From CAZDML01 sp964506645 (GTDB lineage: Bacteria; Elusimicrobiota; Elusimicrobia; 2-01-FULL-59-12): 24,253 nucleotides of DNA. A model generated the notes under the pieces. The model was not told the DNA's origin, ran no database searches, and worked only from the letters and a program-made list of their open reading frames with translations. Numbering within the stretch: position 1 is the first letter of the stretch; each line of letters begins with the position of its first letter. The position numbers and the translations under genes are program-made. The stretch spans positions 1 through 24,253 of the forward strand of contig CAZDML010000017.1 in NCBI GenBank assembly GCA_964506645.1. The letters run 5' to 3'. Of this stretch, positions 1 to 7,163 are shown piece by piece.

Positions 1-1107
1 CATCATGATAATGCCGTCATGGATGGACATGAGGATCGACTGATTGGTGGTGTGCTGCTCCACAATCTTTTCGACCTGAATTTGGTCGTAAGACTTGAGT
101 TTGGTGACCATCTGATTAAAGGCCTGGCCTAAGGCACGGAATTCCTCCAAGCTGAAATTTTCTGGGACGGCTGCATCAAATTTGCGGTTGGCCACGCTTT
201 GAACGCCTGCGGCCAGGCGTGTAATCGGAGTGCTGATGTAATTCACCCAGAAATACCCGAAGAACAACAGGCCGATCAAACTGCAGGCCATCCACAGGAA
301 GGCGCTGCGGCGCAACTGGTAGATTTTGGCATAGGCTTCGGATTGCGGTTGAAAGGACAGAATCATCCATCCGGCACCTTTCACCCAGGCACTGGCACCC
401 GCCATATCAATATGCAAAGGGCTACTAAATTCCCCTTCCCATTCCTTCTTGTTATCCAAGCGCGATTGAAAAAACGACCAATTCCCATAATTTTGCCCAA
501 CGTAAGCCTCTTTAGAATCGCCGACTATACGCCCCTGTTCATCCATCAGCCAAATCGCGCCTTCTTTGCCAACCTGTTGCTCAAAGAGGAGATTCTTTAG
601 TGATTCCCAACGTACCGAGACCAGGAGCCAATTCCCATTGCTGAGCGGATAGAGAATATCGAAGAAGGATTGCTTGTTGTTTTCATAGACCGACCCGGTA
701 TCTGCGACCTGCTTTTTTTGAACATCGAGAAAAAGTGGGTTCTGGCTGTAATCAAGAGGCTGCTTAAAGAAGGCCAAGCTTGCATCGAACGCTTTTATTT
801 TTTCTTTGCCGGAGGCGTCGAGAAGTGCCACACAGGCAAAGTCGCTATTGGAAAGCAGTGCGTTGTTGAGAACGGACACCTGCTCAGACCACATATTGGT
901 GCGAGCCAAAAGAGGCGCAAAAGCCAGACGCATGTTGAGTTGCTGGAAATAGGCCGCCGTGTTTAAGGCCAGCGTATGAGCGATATGGTGATGCAGGTCA
1001 GAGACTTGGGCTTTGGAAACTCCGGCGTACTGCACGACCTTCCAGCAGGTCATGCTGACAGGGACCACAACGATCGCCAGGATGAAGAGGAAGATCTTTC
1101 GCGGCAT
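1..1107 (-). CDS. Cache-HAMP membrane sensor, probable histidine kinase (3' end beyond the left edge)
   Basis: The reverse strand is open from an ATG at 1107 to the window edge (369 codons, no stop), so the C-terminus is missing. Residues 4-25 form a membrane helix. Residues 26-265 are an extracytoplasmic Cache-like sensor domain, with a second lobe containing LMDEQGRIVGDS near 188-198. Residues 268-290 are a second helix, and 288-342 fit HAMP (STPITRLAAGVQSVANRKF...). From about 357 the start of a PAS-type domain appears (SILMSIHDGIIMM), as found before the HisKA domain of NtrB- or PhoR-like kinases. The kinase domain itself is not visible, so a chemoreceptor or diguanylate cyclase remains possible, but SILxSIxDGI favours a kinase. 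The start codon shares one base with the stop of the upstream MotB-like gene (TAATG), which implies translational coupling. It probably senses an external signal and regulates the motor operon or its output. Confidence 0.8.
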   Translation of the reverse strand, partial: MPRKIFLFILAIVVVPVSMTCWKVVQYAGVSKAQVSDLHHHIAHTLALNTAAYFQQLNMRLAFAPLLARTNMWSEQVSVLNNALLSNSDFACVALLDASGKEKIKAFDASLAFFKQPLDYSQNPLFLDVQKKQVADTGSVYENNKQSFFDILYPLSNGNWLLVSVRWESLKNLLFEQQVGKEGAIWLMDEQGRIVGDSKEAYVGQNYGNWSFFQSRLDNKKEWEGEFSSPLHIDMAGASAWVKGAGWMILSFQPQSEAYAKIYQLRRSAFLWMACSLIGLLFFGYFWVNYISTPITRLAAGVQSVANRKFDAAVPENFSLEEFRALGQAFNQMVTKLKSYDQIQVEKIVEQHTTNQSILMSIHDGIIMM

Positions 1108-1748
1108 TAGAGTTTAGCCCTCGTCGGATTGAGTAGAACGATTTCAATGCGGCGGTTTTCCGCGCGGTGTTCGGCGGTATCGTTCGGGGAGCGTGGCCGA
1201 TAGGGTCCATACCCACGTGCCGCGATATGGGTGGGGTCAACGCCGTGCGCAATAAGACATTCGATAACACTAAATGCGCGTGCGACAGACAATTCCCAGT
1301 TCGAAGCGTATGGAGCGTGTGCCCCTACGGGCCGATTGTCGGTATGACCTTCGACAACGACCTGTCCTTTGAAATTGGCAAGCTCAGGCGCGATTTGCGC
1401 CAGCAGGTCTTTGGCAGTATCGCGCAGATGGGCTTGACCCCCATCAAAGAGAAGGGCATCTGGTAGGTGAATGTCGATACGCTGGGCCTGAACATCAATA
1501 TCGGCCATACGGGAGAGACGCTCGACCATCCCTTTTTGTGTCTGCTGCACGGCGCGGATTTGTGCAGCGCGACGTTCTTCCCAAGCTGTTTTCTTTTCCC
1601 ACACACGGTGGGCAAAGAGCATGAGAAAGAAAATCATTAGGATCGTCATGAAATCGCTGTAAGAGACAACCAAGAGCTGAGCCGTCTCATGATCAGTTTT
1701 ATCCACGGAGGAGAGTGCGGCTAATTCTTCTTCGAAAGGATCACTCAT
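1107..1748 (-). CDS. MotB-like stator protein 2 (OmpA-type peptidoglycan-binding domain)
   Basis: This 213-residue protein has a short cytoplasmic N-terminus and one membrane helix (about 25-46, LLVVSYSDFMTILMIFF). Asp32 in that helix is at the position of the ion-binding aspartate of MotB. A charged linker follows, then a C-terminal OmpA/MotB domain (about 95-208) with VVVEGHTDN, NWELSVARA and NRRIEI, the peptidoglycan-binding signature. The reading frame is open further upstream, but the ATG at 1748 is the sensible start because it sits just before the membrane helix and overlaps the previous gene by 8 bp (ATGAGTGA). It presumably anchors a MotA-type channel to the cell wall. It differs in sequence from the MotB-like protein just upstream, so the pair may form a mixed stator. 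An ExbD/TolR-type role is less likely because the OmpA domain is complete. Confidence 0.9.
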   Translation of the reverse strand: MSDPFEEELAALSSVDKTDHETAQLLVVSYSDFMTILMIFFLMLFAHRVWEKKTAWEERRAAQIRAVQQTQKGMVERLSRMADIDVQAQRIDIHLPDALLFDGGQAHLRDTAKDLLAQIAPELANFKGQVVVEGHTDNRPVGAHAPYASNWELSVARAFSVIECLIAHGVDPTHIAARGYGPYRPRSPNDTAEHRAENRRIEIVLLNPTRAKL

Positions 1749-2388
1749 AGCGCAGGATACTGATTTCGATGCGGCGATTCTTCGCCCGGTTCTGTGGCGT
1801 ATCGTTGGGTGCACGCGGATGGAATTCCCCAAACGCAGCGACCCCCATGCGCTTGGGGGAGAGTCCTTCCACATGCACCAGATAGCGGACCACGGCCATC
1901 GCACGGGCCATCGACAATTCCCAGTTGGACTTGTATTTGCTTCCTGGGGCCAGGGGTTCGTTGTCGGTGTGACCTTCGACCAATATCGTGTATGGAACAT
2001 TCTTGAGAGACTGGGCCAGGGCGTGAAGAATGAGTTGTTGTGTGTCTTCGAGGACCCCTTCGCCCGCTTGGAAGAGTACGTCCTCCGGTAGAGCGATCTG
2101 CAGGCGGTCTTCGCGGGCGACAACCGGAGCGTCATCTTTAGAAATGACGTTGAGATTGCGCGTAATTTCTTCGTACCAGGGGGCTGCTTTGGAGGTGTAT
2201 TCCAGGCGGTTTTTCATCGACGCCATGGCATCCTGAATCGCATCCGGCCCGAAATAAGACAAGGCGTAGAGGGCGACGAAGAGAATAAACAGATTGGTGA
2301 TGAGGTCGGAATAAATCGTCAGCCAGATATACTGGTTGCGCCGTTCAACGAACGCTGCGCTGGCTTTTCCGATCAGTCCATAGGCCAT
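1741..2388 (-). CDS. motB: MotB-like stator protein 1 (OmpA-type peptidoglycan-binding domain)
   Basis: This 215-residue protein contains WLTIYSDLITNLFILFVALY (about 22-41), the MotB membrane helix with the conserved Asp at residue 28. The following segment (about 45-70) would correspond to the plug/linker. The C-terminal OmpA-like domain carries VEGHTDNEPL, NWELSMARA, PRAPNDTPQNRAKNRRIEI. MotB proteins pair with MotA, conduct H+ or Na+ through the aspartate, and bind peptidoglycan when active. The ATG at 2388 lies 16 bp after the motA stop, with an AAAGGAA ribosome-binding site about 10 nt upstream. The gene ends by overlapping the second MotB-like gene. At 215 residues it is shorter than E. 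coli MotB (about 308) but has every core element. Confidence 0.92.
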   Translation of the reverse strand: MAYGLIGKASAAFVERRNQYIWLTIYSDLITNLFILFVALYALSYFGPDAIQDAMASMKNRLEYTSKAAPWYEEITRNLNVISKDDAPVVAREDRLQIALPEDVLFQAGEGVLEDTQQLILHALAQSLKNVPYTILVEGHTDNEPLAPGSKYKSNWELSMARAMAVVRYLVHVEGLSPKRMGVAAFGEFHPRAPNDTPQNRAKNRRIEISILRYE

Positions 2389-2404
2389 GATGCGTTATTC
2401 CTTT

Positions 2405-3220
2405 TTATGCGGCCTGCTGTGCCCCTGGTGCGGCGGGCCCGCCTGCTCGGACCGGCTGCTGCAGGCGTTCGCGGGCACGGGCATCGGCAAAGGCTTCCAG
2501 TTTCTTGGCCACGAGCGCCGGGGCTTCGTTCTGCTGAATGGCCAGGAGGCCCTCAATGATCAGTTCTTCCAGGAAAATTTCTTCCTGCGCATACACCGTG
2601 AGTTTCCCGGCGATAGGTAAGAATAAAAAGTTGGCACCGAAAATCCCGTAGAAGGTGGCTGTCATGGCGATGGCCATCGACGTGCCGATGGTTCGTGGAT
2701 CGGTTAAGGACATGAGCACTTGTACAACGCCTACGAGTGTGCCCAGTAGTCCGAAAATGGGGGCATAGGACGCCATACTTCGGAAGACGTTAGCGACCTG
2801 CGTATGGCGATCACGGGCAAAACGGATTTCTTTCACCAGATTATTCTTTAGCAGGTCGACCGATACGCCGTCCAGGAGCATCCGTAAGCCGTTGGCCATA
2901 AACGGAATTCGGATTTCGGAGAGGCTGGCTTCCAAACTGTCGAGCCCCTGACGGCGAGCCCGTTCTGAGAGCTGAAGGATCAGCGTGATAATGGCGGATG
3001 GGCTGGGTCGGTTGCCGGGCATTAGGAATATGCGGATGGCGCGGATGGCCTGAGCGATGACGTTGCTCGGATACGTCAGAAGTGTCGCGCCAATAGTTCC
3101 CCCATAGACGAGTAGAATCGCTTCGGTGTTGAAAATAAGTCCGACCGATTGCCCATGCACAAGGGCATAGAATACGGTGCCGAGTCCGATCAAATAGCCG
3201 AGCGGTGTCATCCAATCCAT
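2405..3220 (-). CDS. motA: MotA-type stator ion-channel subunit
   Basis: The 271-residue protein has the MotA layout: two N-terminal membrane helices (about 8-22 and 33-52), a large cytoplasmic loop with an ARRQGLDSLE stretch, and two C-terminal helices. The third-helix motif SYAPIFGLLGTLVGVV holds the conserved proline next to the channel, and TATFYGIFGANFLFLPIAGK is the classic fourth-helix signature. A short Ala/Pro-rich cytoplasmic tail ends it. MotA forms a pentamer around a MotB dimer, and its cytoplasmic loop pushes on FliG. Here the FliG-like partner is encoded immediately upstream, 2 bp away. The MotA-type loop and the presence of OmpA-domain MotB partners argue against TolQ/ExbB. 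The ATG at 3220 has a GAGAGG ribosome-binding site. Confidence 0.94.
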   Translation of the reverse strand: MDWMTPLGYLIGLGTVFYALVHGQSVGLIFNTEAILLVYGGTIGATLLTYPSNVIAQAIRAIRIFLMPGNRPSPSAIITLILQLSERARRQGLDSLEASLSEIRIPFMANGLRMLLDGVSVDLLKNNLVKEIRFARDRHTQVANVFRSMASYAPIFGLLGTLVGVVQVLMSLTDPRTIGTSMAIAMTATFYGIFGANFLFLPIAGKLTVYAQEEIFLEELIIEGLLAIQQNEAPALVAKKLEAFADARARERLQQPVRAGGPAAPGAQQAA

Positions 3221-3222
3221 GG

Positions 3223-4764
3223 TTATTTACCTCTCTCCGGGAGCTTTAAGCGCCCTTCATTTAGGAGCCGACGTGCGATTGCCATGACCCGGGTTTTGGC
3301 ATCGGCACTGGCTGTTTTATCGTCTTTTGATAGTTCCAATTCTTCCATCACAATGGTCCGCATGGCGGCTGGTAGTTTGCCTAAAACGGCGTTACGTATT
3401 TCCGGTTTCTCATCGCGGATGGCCGAAGCGATGACGGTGTAGCCTGCTTCCTGAGTCAAAATACGCAGGGCGCCGGTATCGAGTGTCGGGAGATCTTCAA
3501 AGAAGAAGCTTTTACGGCGTAAGTTTTGGGCGAGATCCGGTGCCAACTGACTGATGGCTCCGAGCAAGTTTCTCTGGACGTTGGGTTGTGTCATTTGGTA
3601 CACCGACTGCACCCAATCGGCACCTCCCACCCAATAGGGCAGTTTTTCTTTGATCTGCTGTTCGAGTTCACGCACTGTGTCTGCAGGGATTTCATGGGCC
3701 TGGCTGAGTTCACGAACGACCGCTCCTTGGACGCTGGTATCCAAACTCGCAATGACCTGGCTAGCCCATTCGGCGGGCAAGTAGGCCAGAACCAGAGCTG
3801 TTTGAGCTGGGGTGAGTGATTTTAAGACGACAGGAAGTTTATTGAGTTGTTCGGCGCGAATAAAGTGGAAGGGATGGTCCGAGCCATTGGTATTGTTCCC
3901 GTTTAAATAAGGAAGACGGTCTGGAGAAAGTCCCGCCGCGTTGCCGTTCTGTGCTCCGGTGCCGGTATCCCGTGCATTTAAAGCGGCTGTTTCTCCCACC
4001 CGAGGCAACATCACGAGTAGGCGGTTTAGGAAAGCGCGAACTGGACCCAGGAGGAAGATTAGGAACACGACAACGGCAAAGATCACAAATCCGGTAATGA
4101 TCCATTCCGGAAGCCGCGGCGATGCCGACCAGGTTTTCCATGTTCGCCAGCTGAAAACAGAGCGCGATACAGGTTCCGCAGTACCGGCCGCCGCATTGCT
4201 GCTGGCGATGAGGGCTGTGGTATCAATCGTATCGCCTTCTTGAACAGCGGAACCGGAACCATTAATAATCGCGTCAGGTCGGATTACCAATTCGTCGCCG
4301 CGTAGCGGATTAAACGGTAACGATTCGTTGAGTAGATCACGGATGCTTTTGATTTTTTCAGCGGGAATGTCGGGGGCGACAAGAATCGTAATCGTTATCT
4401 TTTTGACAAGCGATTCGACCGTTGTCACTGTGATTGGGGTCGTGTCCTTCGCGTCGTTGTTGTTGTCTGAAAATTGATTCTGCTGCGGCACTCCGGGCAG
4501 AACAAATCGTTTGTTGTTCAGGAAAGGGTTCCCCTTATCCCTCCGTTGTCCGCCGCTGGCGGCGTTTTTGACCTGTTCTTCCATGTCTACTTTGACCGTA
4601 ACGAGATAGCTGTTCGGCGGCAGAGTTTTGGACAGAATGGTTTCAATCTTCTGCTGAAGATTGGTTTCCATGGCGACTTGCTCTTGCTCGTATTTGGCCC
4701 ACAACGAGCCAGTAAGCAAGCAGAGGACGGCGGTGATCAGAACGAAGCGTTTATCTTGGCGCAT
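3223..4764 (-). CDS. FliF-FliG fusion protein: RBM3-like FliF C-terminal part, TM, then FliG middle and C-terminal domains
   Basis: Numbering is from a possible TTG start at 4782 (519 residues). The ATG at 4764 (513 residues) is preferred, although neither has a strong ribosome site. Residues 13-29 are a signal anchor. Residues 38-170 resemble the last periplasmic ring-building domain of FliF: LQQKIETILSKTLPPNSYLV, then VESLVKKITITILV and NESLPFNPLRGDELVI, matching FliF's 'VGFNxxRGDxVxV' region. Residues 227-247 are the second membrane helix. From about 305 the protein is FliG-like: LTPAQTALVLAYLP (EHPQ/ARM-M region), SFFFEDLPTLDTGAL (the MFxFEDL motif at 426-440), and a C-terminal torque domain to 512 ending in ARRLLNEGRL. 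The FliG N-terminal domain that normally holds FliF, and FliF's first ring domains, are missing. It should form a membrane ring carrying rotor domains for the adjacent MotA/MotB. The gene overlaps the preceding LysM gene by 14 bp. Confidence 0.88.
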   Translation of the reverse strand: MRQDKRFVLITAVLCLLTGSLWAKYEQEQVAMETNLQQKIETILSKTLPPNSYLVTVKVDMEEQVKNAASGGQRRDKGNPFLNNKRFVLPGVPQQNQFSDNNNDAKDTTPITVTTVESLVKKITITILVAPDIPAEKIKSIRDLLNESLPFNPLRGDELVIRPDAIINGSGSAVQEGDTIDTTALIASSNAAAGTAEPVSRSVFSWRTWKTWSASPRLPEWIITGFVIFAVVVFLIFLLGPVRAFLNRLLVMLPRVGETAALNARDTGTGAQNGNAAGLSPDRLPYLNGNNTNGSDHPFHFIRAEQLNKLPVVLKSLTPAQTALVLAYLPAEWASQVIASLDTSVQGAVVRELSQAHEIPADTVRELEQQIKEKLPYWVGGADWVQSVYQMTQPNVQRNLLGAISQLAPDLAQNLRRKSFFFEDLPTLDTGALRILTQEAGYTVIASAIRDEKPEIRNAVLGKLPAAMRTIVMEELELSKDDKTASADAKTRVMAIARRLLNEGRLKLPERGK

Positions 4765-5875
4765 TGGCTTGAGGTACCACAAGAACTTGTCCGACGTTCA
4801 GCTGGTACGCATTCCTTAGATAGGACCGATTGGCGTCATAGAGACGGCGCCAGAGGGTCTTGTCGTTATAGACTTTCTCCGCAATTTTCTGCAGCGTGTC
4901 CCCTTTCTCTACTTTATAGGTTAAGAGTTGCGTCGGGGCGCGATCTGCCTCTCCGCTGGTTTGAGATAAGAAACTGCGCAGCACATCGTTTTTGGCATCG
5001 AGTGTCAGAGCCTGCTGCCAATAGACGCGGGCTTGTTTGACCTGGCCCATGGCGTAGTAGACCGAGCCGAGGCGTGTGAGCGCCAGAGCGTTTTCCGGCT
5101 CCAGGTCGAGCACTTCCTGACATTCTTTGGCCGCCACGAGATACTCGCCGCCATAGATTTTTTCCAGAGCCTTTTGAAGTTTTTGATCGATGAGGTTTAA
5201 GCGTGCATCAAGAATTTCCGCCGATTCGTTGGGGAACGTGCGCTTGACCAGATCCACGACACCGCTGATACTGGTGTCGGTCGGATTTTTTTGCTGCGCA
5301 TAGATGAGGAAGTTAAGCGCTTTCGAAGGCTCGTTATGAATGAATTGCGCTACGCCGCGACGTACCAAGTCTGAGGTGTTTGGATCCGTCGGCGCCACCT
5401 GCATGATGGTCACCAAGGCGTCGACCTTCTGGCGTGCTTCGGTGATGATCTTGTCGCTTGGATTCAAGTGTTCCGATTCGGTCAGCTGTTTCTGAGCTTC
5501 CAGATACTGTCCGAGGCGGATGGACTCCATGGCTTTTTGGAACAGGTCCTGCGACTTTTCACGCGATTGCGAACTGACCGTCTGCATGGCGTTTTCGTCC
5601 GCCAGGAGTTGTTGTCGTTCGGCTTCCAGTGCCGAGATGTCGCGCTTATAAATGGTGAAGAGCTTGATTAGTCGATCTAAAGCCACAATGCGGTCGGCCA
5701 GCGGCATGCCGCTTTCGACACGTTTGCGATACGCGGCCAGTTGGACATCCAACTCGTCTGCGCTCATATTTTCATCTTCATCCCAACGCCACGCATGGGC
5801 AGAGGGTGTCAAGCCGAGTTGGAGAATCCCGGTGAGGAGGAGTATCCCTATTAAAGCGGCTTTACGTTTCTTCAT
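4751..5875 (-). CDS. Exported TPR-repeat protein with C-terminal LysM domain
   Basis: From ATG 5875 the product has 374 residues and begins with a Sec signal peptide (MKKRKAALIGILLLTG... ending AHA, then WRWDED). The frame stays open upstream to 5995, but only this start gives a signal peptide, with GGGG a few bases before it. The middle is helical and repeat-like. Clear TPR units include AMESIRLGQYLEAQKQLTES, GGEYLVAAKECQEVLDLEPE and YYAMGQVKQARVYWQQALTL. The last 55 residues are a LysM domain (LTYKVEKGDTLQKIAEKVY ... YQLNVGQVLVVP) that binds peptidoglycan. It lies between the PorV-like barrel and the FliF-FliG fusion, so it is a good candidate for a periplasmic scaffold tying the motor to the wall or outer membrane. 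That role is inferred from context. Confidence 0.88.
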   Translation of the reverse strand: MKKRKAALIGILLLTGILQLGLTPSAHAWRWDEDENMSADELDVQLAAYRKRVESGMPLADRIVALDRLIKLFTIYKRDISALEAERQQLLADENAMQTVSSQSREKSQDLFQKAMESIRLGQYLEAQKQLTESEHLNPSDKIITEARQKVDALVTIMQVAPTDPNTSDLVRRGVAQFIHNEPSKALNFLIYAQQKNPTDTSISGVVDLVKRTFPNESAEILDARLNLIDQKLQKALEKIYGGEYLVAAKECQEVLDLEPENALALTRLGSVYYAMGQVKQARVYWQQALTLDAKNDVLRSFLSQTSGEADRAPTQLLTYKVEKGDTLQKIAEKVYNDKTLWRRLYDANRSYLRNAYQLNVGQVLVVPQANAPR

Positions 5876-5978
5876 AGAAGAGCCCCATTGACCCGTTTTG
5901 AGCTTAGGTCCAATCATGTGACGATGCACGTAAAATGCTTGTAAATTAAGCCTGAAAATAGCGCCCCAAAAGACCACG

Positions 5979-6995
5979 TTAGTCTCTCCTCCCAAAGCGG
6001 AATGTCATGGACAGCTGGTTAGTCCCAAAGGTGCCTTTAACGCCCGTGAGCGGGTAGATGAGGGCATAGCCCAGTTCCAGGTTCTGCCAGCGATAGGAGA
6101 ATCCGAGCGACGTCACTTGATACTGGCGCTGACCGAATCCGATACCGGCGCGCATGCCGATGCCGGATTGGAACCAGCGTTCGCCACCCATGTTGAATCG
6201 CAATTCTTCCGACGTAAATTTTCGCATGGAGATGTCTGCGTCGATGCCGGAGACTTTCGTGTGGCGTGCCAACCCGATTTTGTAAATCGATGAGACTTGG
6301 TCTGTGTCTGACGAGGAAAGCGCCATATTCGGGCTGTTGATGTTCATGATAGCGATGCCTAAGCCGTAAATTTTGTTGATGCGATACTGGCCGCCGATAT
6401 CAAAACCGGTGCCGGATTTTGACGTGCCATTCTGGGCGAAAAGAGGATCGGCGGCGCCGAGCTGAGCCCCCGAGTCGACGTTGATGGCATTCTGCGTGTA
6501 TTCGTCGGAACCAAAACTCTTCTTCAAAAATTTCATCGTCGTTCCAAGATTCCAGCGTTCACCGAACGCCTGGGCGTAGCTCAAGCCGATGGTGGTTTCC
6601 GAGTAAAGACCGGCGAGCGAGAGGGAGAGATAGCTAAGTCCGAGAGTCGCGTGGCGTTTTTTGAGCGGGTGTGCGTAGGCCAGGAACGAACGGTCAATCG
6701 ACGATCCATCGGTGAGGCCCGAGAACAGTTTTGCGTAGTAGGCCGTCAGTTCTGAGCGGTTGAGCTGCACAAGTCCTGCCGGGTTGTAGTACATCGAATA
6801 CGCATCGTCAGCGAGGGCGGTAAAGGCATTCCCGAGGCCGGCGGCCCGGGCGCCCGTCGGAAGTTCTTCAAACGACGCAGAAGCAGTGGAGCTGACGAGG
6901 AGAACGACGAGGAGAACGCGCAGGGACGCGCACAGGCGCGCGCGTATACAGGAGAAGGAGAATGATTTCCAGGAGGGCAGAGCTTGGGTGATCAC
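5979..6995 (-). CDS. PorV/PorQ-family (UPF0164-like) outer-membrane beta-barrel protein
   Basis: The 338-residue product starts at GTG 6995 with AAGGGA four bases upstream. A long basic N-terminus leads to a signal peptide (LRVLLVVLLVSSTASA, cleaved near residue 41). The mature protein opens with the family hallmark GARAAGLGNAFTALADDAYS followed by YYNPAGL, as in PorV/PorQ and FadL-like barrels. The remainder alternates polar and aromatic or hydrophobic residues and ends in a beta-strand (LSMTFRFGRR) suited to outer-membrane insertion. In Bacteroidota, PorV is a type IX secretion shuttle protein. In other phyla such barrels have no proven role. It is the first gene of the motor operon (103 bp before the LysM gene), which suggests it is the outer-membrane part of the same machine or a cargo receptor. 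Confidence 0.85.
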   Translation of the reverse strand: MITQALPSWKSFSFSCIRARLCASLRVLLVVLLVSSTASASFEELPTGARAAGLGNAFTALADDAYSMYYNPAGLVQLNRSELTAYYAKLFSGLTDGSSIDRSFLAYAHPLKKRHATLGLSYLSLSLAGLYSETTIGLSYAQAFGERWNLGTTMKFLKKSFGSDEYTQNAINVDSGAQLGAADPLFAQNGTSKSGTGFDIGGQYRINKIYGLGIAIMNINSPNMALSSSDTDQVSSIYKIGLARHTKVSGIDADISMRKFTSEELRFNMGGERWFQSGIGMRAGIGFGQRQYQVTSLGFSYRWQNLELGYALIYPLTGVKGTFGTNQLSMTFRFGRRD

Positions 6996-7014
6996 GTTCC
7001 CTTGTATAGGGAAC
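6996..7014 (-). promoter_or_regulatory. Perfect inverted repeat over the ribosome-binding site of the PorV-like gene
   Basis: GTTCCC and GGGAAC form a perfect 6-bp inverted repeat separated by 7 bp. On the coding strand the second arm contains the likely ribosome-binding site (AAGGGA) and directly abuts the GTG start. It could fold as an RNA hairpin that hides the ribosome site, or act as a dimeric repressor operator. Which of these is unknown. Confidence 0.4.
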
Positions 7015-7145
7015 AGGGCTCAAAGGAAAGTAAAATAAAAGTAACGTAGAATTATCACCATTTTTAGAGGGGATTTGGAGAGAGGGGCCCCCCGGAATGT
7101 CGTTGGGTGTGAGAAATCTGTGAGGAGGGTTTTAACGCGTTTATT
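7015..7145. other. Intergenic region upstream of the motor operon
   Basis: About 130 bp separate the gph stop from the leader of the motor operon, and both flanking genes are on the minus strand. On the minus strand the part near 7020-7060 is AT-rich (including GATAATTCTACG and TTTATTTTACTTT) and is the natural place for the operon promoter. I could not find a pair of -35/-10 boxes with good spacing, so no exact promoter is called. A GGGGGGCCCC stretch lies near 7085-7094. Confidence 0.35.
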
Positions 7146-7163
7146 TCAGCTGAAAAGACGCGT
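7135..7163 (-). repeat. Nested palindromes spanning the gph stop codon
   Basis: Two copies of the palindrome ACGCGT (7135-7140 and 7158-7163) flank a perfect 12-bp palindrome TTTCAGCTGAAA (7144-7155). The gph stop codon (7146-7148) lies inside it. On the minus-strand transcript the whole block can fold into one stem. No U-tract follows, so an intrinsic terminator is not clearly supported. It may be a 3'-end processing or stability structure. Confidence 0.4.

Noticed and set aside
1749..2135. Upstream extension of the second MotB-like frame
   Set aside because: The extra 129 residues lie entirely inside the first MotB-like gene in another frame and are Arg/Pro/Ser/Trp-rich nonsense. The ATG at 1748 gives a normal protein.
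1107..3220. Zorya-type anti-phage system (ZorA/ZorB are MotA/MotB-like)
   Set aside because: No ZorC/D/E nuclease or helicase gene is nearby. Two MotB-like genes and a FliF-FliG fusion do not match Zorya.
1107..3220. ExbB/ExbD or TolQ/TolR energy transducer
   Set aside because: The B subunits have full OmpA peptidoglycan-binding domains, MotA has the typical loop and fourth-helix motif, and a FliG-like rotor is adjacent. No TonB or TolA/TolB gene is present.
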